Assembly (NCBI GenBank): GCA_024280995.1
Contig: JAMXLM010000023.1
Location: 1-64,000, forward strand
Reading direction: 5' to 3'
DNA: 64,000 nucleotides
From: Candidatus Dormiibacterota bacterium
GTDB taxonomy: Bacteria > Chloroflexota > Dormibacteria > Dormibacterales > Dormibacteraceae
Shown here: positions 32,552 through 41,739 of the stretch, one piece after another
Numbering within the stretch: the stretch's first letter is position 1
Layout: each line of letters starts with the position of its first letter
Translations under genes and position numbers: made by a program
Notes under the pieces: generated by a model
Databases searched by the model: none
Told to the model about the DNA's origin: nothing
The model's input: only the letters and a program-made list of their open reading frames with translations

Positions 32552-34132
32552 ATGAACATGAAGCGTTGGATCCTGACTGCGGCCGTACTCGGCTCGGGCA
32601 TCGTTTTCCTGGACTCGACGGTCGTCAACGTCGCCCTGCCGCGCATCGGGCGCGACCTGCCGCGCGTGTTCCTTGGTGTCCTCGAAGGCCAGTCGTATGT
32701 CTACAACGCTTACCTGCTGACGCTGTGCGCCCTCCTGATCCTTGCCGGCGCGATCAACGACTACTACGGCCGCAAGCGGACGTTCATCCTGGGCCTGGTC
32801 GGGTTCGGAGCGACGTCGGTGCTGTGCGGGTTCGCGCCGAACATGGAGCTCCTGGTCGCCTTCCGAATCCTGCAGGGCGCCACCGGCGCTCTGCTCGTGC
32901 CTGGCTCGCTCGCGCTGCTGACCGCCAACTTCTCCGGCGAGGAGCAGGGCCGGGCCTTCGGCATCTGGGCCGGCGCGTCGGGCGCGACCACGATCCTCGG
33001 CCCTCTGGTCGGCGGACTCTTCGTGGACACGATCTCCTGGCGTGCGGTGTTCTTCATCAACGTCCCGCTCGTGATCGTCGCCGCGTGGGCGACATGGGTC
33101 CACGTCCCCGAGAGCCGCGACGAGCATGCATCTCCGCAGTTCGACTGGATCGGTGCGGCGATCGTCGCCCTCGCGGTCGGTGGTCTCGCGTTCGGCGCGA
33201 TCTACGGCCAGCAGCGCGAGTGGCGCGACCCAGTCGGCTACGCCGCGCTTGCGGTTGGAGTCCTGGCCACCATCGCCCTGCCGCTGTGGATGCAGCGCGC
33301 GCGCCATCCACTCATCCCGCTCGGCCTGTTCCGGTCGCGCAACTTCACCGTCACCAACATCTCGACGTTGTTGATCTACGGCTCTCTTTACGTGACCTTC
33401 TACTACGTCGGCCTTTTCCAGCAGGGCACGCTCGGCTACGCCGCCGCCGCGGCGGGCGCAGCCGGAATCCCAGGCACGCTCTTCTTGATCTTCGGCTCGC
33501 CTCGCTTCGGACGCCTCGCGTCGAAGTACGGCCCACGGTTCTTCATGGCTCTCGGGCCGGCGATCATGGCCCTCGGCGTGCTGTGGTACGTCCGCGTCCC
33601 GTCGAGCAGCACCCCGTGGAAGCTGATGCCAGGCGACCCGGCGTCGTACATCCCACCGGCGTCTTACTTCATCGACTTCCTGCCGGCCGCGGTCATATTC
33701 GGCGTCGGCATCATGATCCTGGTCGCGCCGCTGACCACGGCTCTCATGACCTCGGTGCCGGTTCACAACGCCGGTCTGGGCTCGGCCATCAACAACGCCA
33801 TCTCACGAGTCGGTCCGCAGCTCGCCGGCGCGCTGATCTTCGTCTTCATCACTTCGAGCTTCTACAGCGCGCTCGGGGCACATGGGCTTCCGGTCAACGA
33901 CGAGAGCTTCCGCAAGGTGGTGAGCCCCCTTAACACGCCTCCCGACGCCAACCTGGTGTCGGTCGTACGCGACGCGTCGACGAGCTCGTTTCACCTTGCG
34001 ATGCTCATCGGGGCAGCACTGCTGCTCGCGGGCGCGATCGTCAACGCGCTGGGGATCCAGAACCGCGCGGCGCGGCCGCAGGAGCAGCCCCAGTCCGAGG
34101 CTCAGACGGAGTCGCAGCCGGCAACGGCCTAG
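32552..34132 (+). CDS. MFS transporter, DHA2 family
   Basis: A 526-residue 14-helix exporter. Helix 1 reads GIVFLDSTVVNVALPRI, the loop 2-3 motif is INDYYGRKRTFILGLVG, and GPLVGGLFVDTISWRAVFFINVP is the helix 5 motif region. The C-terminal tail is Gln/Glu-rich (PQEQPQSEAQTESQPA). GGGAGG upstream supports the ATG. This is a second DHA2-type gene, not closely similar to the one at 21.7-23.1 kb. Confidence 0.88.
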   Translation: MNMKRWILTAAVLGSGIVFLDSTVVNVALPRIGRDLPRVFLGVLEGQSYVYNAYLLTLCALLILAGAINDYYGRKRTFILGLVGFGATSVLCGFAPNMELLVAFRILQGATGALLVPGSLALLTANFSGEEQGRAFGIWAGASGATTILGPLVGGLFVDTISWRAVFFINVPLVIVAAWATWVHVPESRDEHASPQFDWIGAAIVALAVGGLAFGAIYGQQREWRDPVGYAALAVGVLATIALPLWMQRARHPLIPLGLFRSRNFTVTNISTLLIYGSLYVTFYYVGLFQQGTLGYAAAAAGAAGIPGTLFLIFGSPRFGRLASKYGPRFFMALGPAIMALGVLWYVRVPSSSTPWKLMPGDPASYIPPASYFIDFLPAAVIFGVGIMILVAPLTTALMTSVPVHNAGLGSAINNAISRVGPQLAGALIFVFITSSFYSALGAHGLPVNDESFRKVVSPLNTPPDANLVSVVRDASTSSFHLAMLIGAALLLAGAIVNALGIQNRAARPQEQPQSEAQTESQPATA

Positions 34133-34806
34133 ACCGTCGCCGTCACCAGCTCGTGCGGCGGGTCGAGCGGGCCGAAGAACTCGTCCAGCCACGCCGGATG
34201 CTCGGGCAGGGGAGAGACCGGCGCCGTCAGCCGCTCCCATCCTTGCGACTCGAACCACTCCGGATGCTCGGGGCTGATCAGCGCCACGCGCCCGCCTTTC
34301 GCGGTGACGCGGAACAGCTCCTGGAGCACGACGGGGTCGGGGCCGAGCGCTCCGCAGGCGGCTGTGAGCTGGAAGGAGCCCGCGTCGAACGGAAGCTTCT
34401 CCGCCCATGCGGAGACCACCTCCACGGTTGGGCACCGCCGGCTCAGGAGAGCCCGGAGCGGGTCCGACGGCTCGACCGCCACGACCCTCGTCGCCCTCGC
34501 TACGAGGTGCTGGGTCAGCCGGCCGCTTCCCGCGCCGACGTCGAGAGCCGCGTCGACGTGGCCGGGCAGCGCATCGAGCACCGCTGCGGCGATCGGCTCG
34601 TTGCGCGCCAGCTCGTCCCAGCGGCCCGCGTCGAGGTGGTAGACGAGGGTCCAGAACAGCCCGCGCACGATGCGCTCCTCGGGCTCACCCGGAGGCACGC
34701 GCGCCAGCTCGTGCTCGCGCACGGCTGCGGGCAGCCGTGCCACGTCTTCGAACGCGAAATGCCGCCAGCCGGGTGGCGCCTTGTCGGCGGCCTCGTCGAA
34801 CTCCAA
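34129..34806 (-). CDS. Class I SAM-dependent methyltransferase
   Basis: A 225-residue methyltransferase: DAALDVGAGSGRLTQHL is motif I, VVAVEPSD the acidic loop, and AEKLPFDAGSFQLTAAC motif II. The N-terminal 80 residues are helical. It converges on the MFS gene (4-base end overlap) and diverges from the glycosyltransferase operon after 30 bases. The substrate is unknown. Confidence 0.78.
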   Translation of the reverse strand: MEFDEAADKAPPGWRHFAFEDVARLPAAVREHELARVPPGEPEERIVRGLFWTLVYHLDAGRWDELARNEPIAAAVLDALPGHVDAALDVGAGSGRLTQHLVARATRVVAVEPSDPLRALLSRRCPTVEVVSAWAEKLPFDAGSFQLTAACGALGPDPVVLQELFRVTAKGGRVALISPEHPEWFESQGWERLTAPVSPLPEHPAWLDEFFGPLDPPHELVTATV

Positions 34807-34836
34807 CTCGCTTCGCGCTCAGACTAAGACGCGGCC

Positions 34837-35865
34837 GTGAAGATCGCCGTGGTCGCCTCACCTGTGACGCCGCTGCGCCCGGCGCAGCTGGGTGGCGCTC
34901 AGGCGTTTGTCGCCGACCTCGCGGCGGGGCTGACCCGGCGCGGTCACGACGTCACGCTCCACTGCGCGGAGGGCTCCGCCGTACCGAACGTGCGCCTGGC
35001 GACCGTACCGATTCCATCCGACGCCGCCGCGGCCCTGGTCATGCCGGGCGGTGAAGGGTCGAACCCCGCGCCGGGCGTCGCGGCCGCGCTGCAAGTGATG
35101 TTCAACGCGATCGCGGCCGCCGGGGTCGACGCTGTGAGCCAGCACGCTTTCGATGCGCCGGCGTTGGAGCTCGGGCGTGGCATGCCGGTGCTGCACACGC
35201 TGCACATGCCACCGATCGTCGAGGCCGTCGTGGAGGCCGCGCGGAGGGTGGATGGCGCGCATCTCGCGACCGTTTCGCGCGCCACCGCGACGTCATGGCG
35301 CGCCGCCGGCGTGGAGGTGGGGGAGGTTCTGCCGAACGGCGTCCTGGACATCGAGGTGCCTCACGCGATGGCGGACCGTTTCGCGCTCGTCGCCGGCCGC
35401 ATCTCGCCGGAAAAGGGGATCGAGGACGCACTCGTAGCGGCTCGCAAGGCCGGGCTCCCCGTGCGTGTCGCGGGCTCGCCTTACGATCCGAAATACGTGG
35501 TCGATCTCGAGGCTGTCGAGCTGCTGGGGTCGCTCCCGCGCGAGCGGCTGCGAGCGGTGATGGCTCGTTCGGCGGTCACGATCTGCGCCGTGCGCTGGGA
35601 CGAGCCGTTCGGGCTGGTGGCGGCCGAGGCGCAGATGGCCGGATGCCCTGTGGCCGCCTACCGTCGCGGCGCCATGCCCGAGGTCATCGAGGAGGGAGTG
35701 AGCGGCTTTCTCGCCGAGCCCGATGACGTCGCCGGCCTCGGGAGCGCGATCACGCGATGCCTCGCACTCGACCGAGGGACGGTGCGCGCCAGCGCGCAGC
35801 GGAGGCTTGGTCTCGAGAAGGCCCTCGACGCGTACGAGCGAGCTCTCACTCGGCTGGCGTCATGA
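34837..35865 (+). CDS. Glycosyltransferase, GT4-like
   Basis: A 342-residue GT-B fold enzyme. AQLGGAQAFVADLAAGLTRRG is the acceptor-side Gly loop, AGRISPEKGIEDAL the second-domain start, and WDEPFGLVAAEAQMAGCPV the E-x7-E nucleotide-sugar motif. It is the first gene of a three-gene operon with an SDR and a PTPS, which suggests a pterin acceptor as one option (inference). GTG start. Confidence 0.82.
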   Translation: MKIAVVASPVTPLRPAQLGGAQAFVADLAAGLTRRGHDVTLHCAEGSAVPNVRLATVPIPSDAAAALVMPGGEGSNPAPGVAAALQVMFNAIAAAGVDAVSQHAFDAPALELGRGMPVLHTLHMPPIVEAVVEAARRVDGAHLATVSRATATSWRAAGVEVGEVLPNGVLDIEVPHAMADRFALVAGRISPEKGIEDALVAARKAGLPVRVAGSPYDPKYVVDLEAVELLGSLPRERLRAVMARSAVTICAVRWDEPFGLVAAEAQMAGCPVAAYRRGAMPEVIEEGVSGFLAEPDDVAGLGSAITRCLALDRGTVRASAQRRLGLEKALDAYERALTRLAS

Positions 35866-36482
35866 GCCCCAAGGCGGTGGTCACCGGCGGGTCCGGCGGC
35901 ATCGGCTCCGAGGTCGTGGCGCAGCTGCGGGAAAAGGGATGGGAGGTGACGTCGCTGAGTCGTCGGGAAGGGACCGACGTCTCCGACGAGAGCCAGGTCG
36001 CCCAGGCATTCGCGAAGTTCGAGTCGCTCGACGCACTCGTCTGCGGCGCCGCGGAGCTGGTCAAGCGGCCGTTCGTGGACCTGACGGCGGATGAGTGGGA
36101 CGTCCAGCTGGGCGCGGGGTTGCGCGGGGCGTTTCTCTGCGCGCGAGAGGCATTCCGCCTGATGCGCACGAGCGGCGGCGCGATCGTGATGGTCTCGAGC
36201 CTGTCCGGCGTGTTCGGCGCCGAGAAGTTTCCGGGCATGGCCGCATACGTGGCGGCGAAGTCCGGGCTCGCGGGGCTCACCGAGGCCCTGGCGGTCGAAG
36301 GCAGGCCGCTGGGAATCCGCGTCAACGCGATCAGCCCGGGCGCGGTAGACACAACGATGCTTCGAGTCGCCGGTGTCGAGGGTCCCGCGCTCTCGCCGTC
36401 GGAGGTCGCGCGGATGATCGTGTGGCTGGCTTCGCCGGAATCCGCGCCGCTGTCGGGTGCTAACTTGCGGATGGACCCATGA
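35862..36482 (+). CDS. Short-chain dehydrogenase/reductase, possibly sepiapterin reductase-like
   Basis: A 206-residue SDR. TGGSGGIGSEVV is the NAD(P) Gly motif, VSSLSGVFG holds the active Ser, and AAYVAAKSGL is the YxxxK motif. The C-terminal ISPGAVDTTML is typical. ATG 35862 overlaps the glycosyltransferase stop, and its own stop overlaps the next ATG. In biopterin pathways an SDR (sepiapterin reductase) acts right after PTPS, so the context makes that role plausible. Confidence 0.8.
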   Translation: MSPKAVVTGGSGGIGSEVVAQLREKGWEVTSLSRREGTDVSDESQVAQAFAKFESLDALVCGAAELVKRPFVDLTADEWDVQLGAGLRGAFLCAREAFRLMRTSGGAIVMVSSLSGVFGAEKFPGMAAYVAAKSGLAGLTEALAVEGRPLGIRVNAISPGAVDTTMLRVAGVEGPALSPSEVARMIVWLASPESAPLSGANLRMDP

Positions 36483-36892
36483 GCTCACCAAACGTGTCGG
36501 TCACGCGCCGCGCGACGTTTGCGGCAGGTCACATCCTCTGCCACGACGAGTGGAGCGACGAGAAGAATCGCGAGATCTTCGGCGCCTGCGCGACCGACCA
36601 CGGACACAACTACGTGATCGAGGTCACCGTCGGCGGACCGCTGGACGGCGATACCGGAATGATCGTCAACCTCAAGCAGGTCGACGCGGTCTTACGCCGC
36701 GAGTTCATCGATTCGGTCGACCACCGGCACCTGAACCGCGACGTGGACTTCATGCGCGGCGTGATGCCGACGGCCGAGAACGTGGCCATGGTGGCCTTCC
36801 AACGCCTGGAGCAGCACATGAAGCCAGCGCGGCTGCTGAAGGTCAGGATCGTGGAGACGGAGAACAACTCCGCGGAGGTGACCGCGTCCTAG
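36479..36892 (+). CDS. 6-pyruvoyl-tetrahydropterin synthase (PTPS)-family protein
   Basis: A 137-residue PTPS/QueD-family enzyme that would act on 7,8-dihydroneopterin triphosphate. FAAGHIL and DHGHNYVI give the three zinc His residues, FGACATD the catalytic Cys, DHRHLN the catalytic Asp/His and VRIVETENN the final Glu. The segment GMIVNLKQVD, with Asn instead of the Asp common in QueD, and the DVDFM segment look more like animal-type PTPS. It is coupled to the SDR by a 4-base overlap. Confidence 0.83.
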   Translation: MSSPNVSVTRRATFAAGHILCHDEWSDEKNREIFGACATDHGHNYVIEVTVGGPLDGDTGMIVNLKQVDAVLRREFIDSVDHRHLNRDVDFMRGVMPTAENVAMVAFQRLEQHMKPARLLKVRIVETENNSAEVTAS

Positions 36893-37827
36893 CGGAGCGG
36901 GTAGGCCAGCTTCACCTCGACGATCCCGGCGCGCTCGCGAACCGACAACAAGGGCTGGTCGAACGTCGCCGGGCCCTTGACGACCCTTCCATCGGAGAAC
37001 TTGAACCTCGAAGCGTGCCAGGGGCAGGTGACGACGTCGCCGTCCAGCTTGCCCTCGTCCAGCGGACCGCCCGCGTGCGCGCAAACCGCACCGATGGCGC
37101 GAAGCGATCCTGCGCGCCGGACGATCACGACAGGTAGGTCGCCGGCCAGCACGCGACGCATCTGACCATCGGGGAAGTCCTGCGCCGAGCCCACCTGGAC
37201 GAAATCGGCGGGGCCCTCGTAGAACGCGTTGTGATTCACTGCCGTCCCCATGCCGAAGCTGAGGTGGCCGCCGACATAGGCCCCGGCCAGAACGCCGAGC
37301 CACGCAAGGGTCGAGAGCACGATCGCGCCCGCATGCGGCGCCGGCGCGGCCACTCGCCAGACCAGCGAGACGATCATCGCGGCCGTGACGGCGACCATCG
37401 CCAACCCGTGCAAAGTCGCCATGCGCTCCTCGAATCCGACCGTGTCGTGATGGTCGGTCAAGCCGGCGACGGCGGCCAGGAGCGCGCCGAGGATGCCGAC
37501 GACCAACGCGAGGTCGCCCGCCACGGCGGGCACCCGACCGGTGATGACGAAAAGCCAGTCGGCGACGACGCCCACCGTCCACGCGCCGAGCGGCACGTCG
37601 CTCAAGGCCGGATGCAGCGGGTGATGGGTGATCGAGGTCCCGTGCATGGCGTTCCGCAAGAGCCAGCCCGGCGTCCCGATCGCGTCGTAGGCGGCTCCGA
37701 CCACCTTCTGCGTGCCGTTTCCCAGGCCGTCCAGCCACGGCCAGCCCCGCACCCATCGCTCGAGGGTCCGCGCCTCCGTGCGCCTGTCTTCGGTCATGCG
37801 TGAGCCGCGCGTGCGGTCGATTTCCAT
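36889..37827 (-). CDS. DUF2231 membrane domain fused to a Rieske [2Fe-2S] domain
   Basis: A 312-residue fusion. Residues about 65-200 form a DUF2231 domain with four helices and conserved His (THHPLHPALSDVPLGAW; LTDHHDTVGFEERM; TLHGLAM). Residues about 215-312 form a Rieske ferredoxin-like domain with C-A-H...C-P-W-H ligands (VCAHAGGPLDEG, TCPWHASRFKF). It is a membrane-bound electron carrier; the His residues could hold heme (inference). GGGGGGAG precedes ATG 37827. Its 3' end overlaps the PTPS gene by 4 bases. Confidence 0.85.
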   Translation of the reverse strand: MEIDRTRGSRMTEDRRTEARTLERWVRGWPWLDGLGNGTQKVVGAAYDAIGTPGWLLRNAMHGTSITHHPLHPALSDVPLGAWTVGVVADWLFVITGRVPAVAGDLALVVGILGALLAAVAGLTDHHDTVGFEERMATLHGLAMVAVTAAMIVSLVWRVAAPAPHAGAIVLSTLAWLGVLAGAYVGGHLSFGMGTAVNHNAFYEGPADFVQVGSAQDFPDGQMRRVLAGDLPVVIVRRAGSLRAIGAVCAHAGGPLDEGKLDGDVVTCPWHASRFKFSDGRVVKGPATFDQPLLSVRERAGIVEVKLAYPLR

Positions 37828-37866
37828 GCCACTCCCCCCAGTCCGAAAACGCTCACGAGTAACGTT

Positions 37867-39300
37867 TTGACCATGCCCGAGAGAGAGATGGGGGTCATCG
37901 GCCTCGGGACGATCGGCGGGGGGCTCGCGCGGAACCTAGCCTCGCACGGCGTCCATGTCGCTGTTTACAACCGCACGCACGCCCGCACCGAAGAGTTCAT
38001 AGCGGAGCATGGCTCCGAAGGAAGCTTTACCGCGACCGCGACAATCGAGGAGCTCGCGAGCGCTTTGAAGCGACCGCGCGCGGTGGCGATCCTCGTCAAC
38101 GCCGGCAAGCCGGTGGACGACGTCATCGATTCGCTGGCCGAGGTCCTGGACGCCGGCGACGTCATCATCGACGGCGGCAACTCGTTCTTCCAGGACACGC
38201 GCCGGCGCGCGGACGAGCTCGAGGCGGCCGGCTTCGGCTTCCTCGGCACCGGAGTGTCGGGCGGGGAGGACGGTGCGCTGCGCGGGCCGAGCATCATGCC
38301 CGGCGGCATGCGCGAGGCCTACGCCCGGGTCGAGGAGATGCTGACCACCATATCCGCCCACGTCGACGGCGAGCCGTGCTGCGCGTACATCGGGCCCGAC
38401 GGCGCGGGCCATTTCGTGAAGATGGTGCACAACGGCATCGAGTACGCCGACCTGCAGCTGATCGCCGAGACGTACGACCTGTTGCGCAACTGTCTGCATC
38501 TGTCGGCGGACGAGCTGGCCGCCGTGTTTCGGAGCTGGAACGAGGGCCGGCTGCAGTCTTACCTCGTCGAGATCACGTCGCACGTGCTCGCCAAGCACGA
38601 CGACGGGGCGGCGTCATCGCTGGTCGACGGTATCGAGGACGAGGCCGAGCAGAAGGGCACCGGCCGCTGGACGAGCCAGTCGGCGCTCGAGCTGGGCGTG
38701 CCGCTGACCGCGATCACCGAGGCGGTGTTCGCGCGCATGCTGTCGAGCCAGAAGGCGCGGCGCGTCAAGGCCGCGCAGGTGCTTGCCGGCCCGGCCGGGG
38801 GCAAGGCGTCGTCGGACCTCCTCGACGACATCGAGGCGGCGCTGTACGCGTCGAAGATCGTCGCCTACGCGCAGGGCTTCGAGCACATCGGCGCCGGGTC
38901 GAAGGAGTACGCGTGGAACCTGGACGGCGGCTCCCTGGCGACCATCTGGCGGGGCGGCTGCATCATCCGCGCCAAGTTCCTCGGCAAGATCAAGGACGCG
39001 TACGAGCGCGATCCGGACCTGCCGAACCTGATGCTCGATCCCTTCTTCCAGGAGGCGCTCGCGACTGCCCAGCCGGCGTGGCGGCGGGTGGTCAAGACCG
39101 CCGTGGACCTCGGCGTTCCGATTCCGGCCTTTGCGTCGTCGCTTGCCTATTACGACGGCTATCGCCGCGCGCGCGGGCCTGCGAACCTCATCCAGGGCCT
39201 GCGCGACTACTTCGGCTCGCACACGTATCACCGCGTCGACCGGCAAGGCGCCTACCACACGCGGTGGGCGCAGGACGGCACGGAGGTCAGGACCGACTGA
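37867..39300 (+). CDS. gnd: 6-phosphogluconate dehydrogenase, decarboxylating
   Basis: A 477-residue enzyme turning 6-phosphogluconate to ribulose 5-phosphate with NADP+. GVIGLGTIGGGLARNLASHG is the nucleotide site, GVSGGEDGALRGPSIMPGG the substrate loop, and GHFVKMVHNGIEYADLQLIAE (split here as the catalytic KxxHNGIEY) the active site; the C-terminus carries SLAYYDGYRRARGPANLIQ. TTG 37867 and ATG 37873 are both possible, with no clear ribosome-binding site; a weak -10 (TAACGT) just upstream could make ATG 37873 leaderless. Confidence 0.93.
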   Translation: MTMPEREMGVIGLGTIGGGLARNLASHGVHVAVYNRTHARTEEFIAEHGSEGSFTATATIEELASALKRPRAVAILVNAGKPVDDVIDSLAEVLDAGDVIIDGGNSFFQDTRRRADELEAAGFGFLGTGVSGGEDGALRGPSIMPGGMREAYARVEEMLTTISAHVDGEPCCAYIGPDGAGHFVKMVHNGIEYADLQLIAETYDLLRNCLHLSADELAAVFRSWNEGRLQSYLVEITSHVLAKHDDGAASSLVDGIEDEAEQKGTGRWTSQSALELGVPLTAITEAVFARMLSSQKARRVKAAQVLAGPAGGKASSDLLDDIEAALYASKIVAYAQGFEHIGAGSKEYAWNLDGGSLATIWRGGCIIRAKFLGKIKDAYERDPDLPNLMLDPFFQEALATAQPAWRRVVKTAVDLGVPIPAFASSLAYYDGYRRARGPANLIQGLRDYFGSHTYHRVDRQGAYHTRWAQDGTEVRTD

Positions 39301-40312
39301 GGCGGCCGCGCGCCCTGCGGATGAGCGCCATGACCTCCGCATCCGTACCGCCGACAGACTCGCCCGCCATGTAAGCCTCGATCACGGCCGGATGGATGTA
39401 TGACTTCCGGCAGACGGCGCGCGTGTGCCCCAGCTTGCGCGCGACCTCGTCGATCGCGGCCACCACCCTTCGCTTCGCCTCGGCCTCGGAGTCGAAGCCC
39501 AGGCGCCGGCGGAGGGCGCCGGCCGCGAGCAGCGTCCCGGCCCACGTGCGGAAGTCCTTCGCGGTGAAGTCGCCACCCGCCGCCTCCCGGATGTACCCGT
39601 TGACGCCGTCCGACGACACCGTGCGCAGGCCCTCCGAAGCGACGTACTGAAAGAGCTTCTGGCCGGGCAGCTCTTCACATCGCGTGATCACGCGTGCGAC
39701 CCGCCTGTCCGCGACGCCGGTCGAAACCTCGATACCGCTCTTGCCGGTGAACAGAAACGTGATCGTTGAACCGCGCACGTCGACGTGGCGGTCGCGCAGC
39801 GTGCTCAGGCCGAAGGATCGGTTCCGCCTGGCGTACTCCTCGTTGCCGATGCGCAAGAAGGTCGTCTCGAGGAGGCGGACGATCGCCGCCACGACCTTTT
39901 CCTTCGGCAGCCCCTCGCGGCGCAGGTCGGACGCAACTCGCCGGCGGATCCGCGGGAGTGCGCGCGCGAACTCCGCGACGCGATCGAACTTGTCCGCGTC
40001 GCGTAGCTCGCGCCATCGCGGGTGGTATCGGTGCTGCTTCCGACCGCGGGCGTCGCGGCCTGTCGCCTGGACATGGCCGCGTGGTCGAGTCGAGATCCAG
40101 ACGTGCTCCCACGCCGGTGGGATGGCCAGGCTGCGGATTCGCTCGAGCGTCGCCGCGTGGCGGACGTGCTGGCCCGTCGGGCCGATGTATTCGAAGTGCC
40201 GTCCTCGGCGGACGCGGCGGATTCCAGGTTCGTCGTCGCTGGCGTAAACGAGCCCGGCCGGCGCTGCCGGATCTACGCCGCGCTCGGCGGCGTGATTCCG
40301 GGGCCGCCCCAA
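39287..40312 (-). CDS. DNA topoisomerase IB (poxvirus/bacterial type)
   Basis: A 341-residue type IB topoisomerase. The N-terminal GRHFEYIGPTGQHVRHAATLERI is family-typical, followed by LRIGNEEYARRNRSFGLSTL, the catalytic RHV/KSG region, and the active Tyr in CRKSYIHPAVIEAY near the C-terminus. It relaxes supercoils through a 3'-phosphotyrosine. The TTG start lies inside the end of the small upstream gene; its 3' end overlaps gnd by 14 bases. Confidence 0.88.
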   Translation of the reverse strand: MGRPRNHAAERGVDPAAPAGLVYASDDEPGIRRVRRGRHFEYIGPTGQHVRHAATLERIRSLAIPPAWEHVWISTRPRGHVQATGRDARGRKQHRYHPRWRELRDADKFDRVAEFARALPRIRRRVASDLRREGLPKEKVVAAIVRLLETTFLRIGNEEYARRNRSFGLSTLRDRHVDVRGSTITFLFTGKSGIEVSTGVADRRVARVITRCEELPGQKLFQYVASEGLRTVSSDGVNGYIREAAGGDFTAKDFRTWAGTLLAAGALRRRLGFDSEAEAKRRVVAAIDEVARKLGHTRAVCRKSYIHPAVIEAYMAGESVGGTDAEVMALIRRARGRLSRS

Positions 40313-40521
40313 TCCGGCTCCATCGCCATCAGAACGCTGCGCTTCCGCGCCCAGAGTCCGGCGATGAGCTCCTCGCGCGTCGCGAACTCGACGTCGGGAA
40401 GACCGAGCAAACCAAGCTTGCGTCGTACCTCGGACGGCAGCTCGTCGTCCGCGTGGTGCGGGCGCGCGACCTTCGCCAGCATCTCTCCCAGCAGCGACAG
40501 CGTTATCTCGCGCTCGTCCAT
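40273..40521 (-). CDS. Small hypothetical protein
   Basis: An 82-residue soluble protein (MDEREITLSLLGEMLAKVA..., EVRRKLGLLGLPDVEF) predicted to be mostly helical, with no family recognised. ATG 40521 lies 29 bases after the kbl stop, and the 3' end overlaps the topoisomerase start region by 40 bases. It may be carried on the tdh-kbl transcript. Confidence 0.55.
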   Translation of the reverse strand: MDEREITLSLLGEMLAKVARPHHADDELPSEVRRKLGLLGLPDVEFATREELIAGLWARKRSVLMAMEPDWGGPGITPPSAA

Positions 40522-40549
40522 CGCCGGGAAAACGCTCAGGCCGAACCGG

Positions 40550-41731
40550 CTACCGTGACACCTCCGCGCGCGTCTCGACGAACGCTCGCACCGCCCGCTC
40601 GAGGTCGTCGCGCGAGTGCGCTGCCGAGACCTGGCAGCGGATCCTCGCCTTGCCCTGAGGCACGACCGGGTACGAGAAGCCGACCACGTACACACCCTTC
40701 TCGAGCATGGCCGCGGCGGTCCTGCCCGCCAGCGCCGCGTCGCCGATCATCACCGGCACGATCGGGTGGTCGCCGGGCAGGATGTCGAATTCCTCCTCGG
40801 CCATCCGCGAGCGGAAGTACTTCGTGTTGTCGACCAGGCGCTCGCGCAGATCGCCCGCCGAACGCAGGAGCTCGAGCACCGCCAGGCTCGCCGCGACAAT
40901 CGGCGGCGCCACGGAATTGGAGAACAGGTAGGGACGCGAACGCTGGCGGAGCATCGCGACGATCTCCTTGCGTCCCGAGACGTAGCCCCCGCTCGCCCCG
41001 CCCAGCGCCTTGCCGAGCGTGCCGGTGATGGCGTCGATCCTGCCCATCACGCCGTGGTCCTCGTGAGTGCCGCGGCCGTTCGCGCCGATGAAGCCGACCG
41101 CGTGCGAGTCGTCGACCATCACCATGGCGTCGTAGCGATCGGCGAGCTCACAGATCTCGGGCAGAGGCGCCATGTAGCCATCCATCGAGAAGACACCGTC
41201 CGTGACCACGAGACGAAAGCGTGCGTCGGCCGCGTCCCGCAGCTGCTTCTCGAGGTCGGCCATGTCGCGGTTCGCGTAGCGAAAGCGCTTCGCCTTGCAC
41301 AGCCGGATGCCGTCGATGATGCTCGCGTGGTTGAGCGCATCGGAGATGACCGCGTCGCGCTCGTCGAGCAGGGCCTCGAAGATGCCGCCGTTCGCGTCGA
41401 AGCATGAGGAATAGAGGATGGTGTCCTCGCTGCCGAGGAACTCGGTCAACGCATCCTCGAGCTCCTTGTGCACCTCCTGGGTGCCGCAGATGAACCGCAC
41501 CGACGCCATGCCGTAGCCCCAGCGGTCGAGCGCTTGCTTGGCGGCGGCGACCACGGCCGGGTGATCGGCGAGGCCGAGGTAGTTGTTGGCGCAGAGGTTC
41601 AACACCTCGCGTTCCATCACCGCGACGTTGGCGCCCTGCGGCGACTCGATGATGCGTTCTGGCTTCTCGAGGCCGGCCTCGCGGATCTCCTGCAACTGTT
41701 CGGTGAGGTGGGATCGCATGCGTTCGAACAT
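40550..41731 (-). CDS. kbl: Glycine C-acetyltransferase (2-amino-3-ketobutyrate CoA ligase)
   Basis: A 393-residue PLP enzyme of the alpha-oxoamine synthase family. [14 protein letters not shown] at the N-terminus, [33 protein letters not shown] and the Schiff-base Lys in [16 protein letters not shown] match Kbl. It cleaves 2-amino-3-ketobutyrate with CoA to glycine and acetyl-CoA. It is the second gene of the tdh-kbl operon, eight bases after tdh. Confidence 0.95.
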   Translation of the reverse strand: MFERMRSHLTEQLQEIREAGLEKPERIIESPQGANVAVMEREVLNLCANNYLGLADHPAVVAAAKQALDRWGYGMASVRFICGTQEVHKELEDALTEFLGSEDTILYSSCFDANGGIFEALLDERDAVISDALNHASIIDGIRLCKAKRFRYANRDMADLEKQLRDAADARFRLVVTDGVFSMDGYMAPLPEICELADRYDAMVMVDDSHAVGFIGANGRGTHEDHGVMGRIDAITGTLGKALGGASGGYVSGRKEIVAMLRQRSRPYLFSNSVAPPIVAASLAVLELLRSAGDLRERLVDNTKYFRSRMAEEEFDILPGDHPIVPVMIGDAALAGRTAAAMLEKGVYVVGFSYPVVPQGKARIRCQVSAAHSRDDLERAVRAFVETRAEVSR

Positions 41732-41739
41732 CAGCTAGC

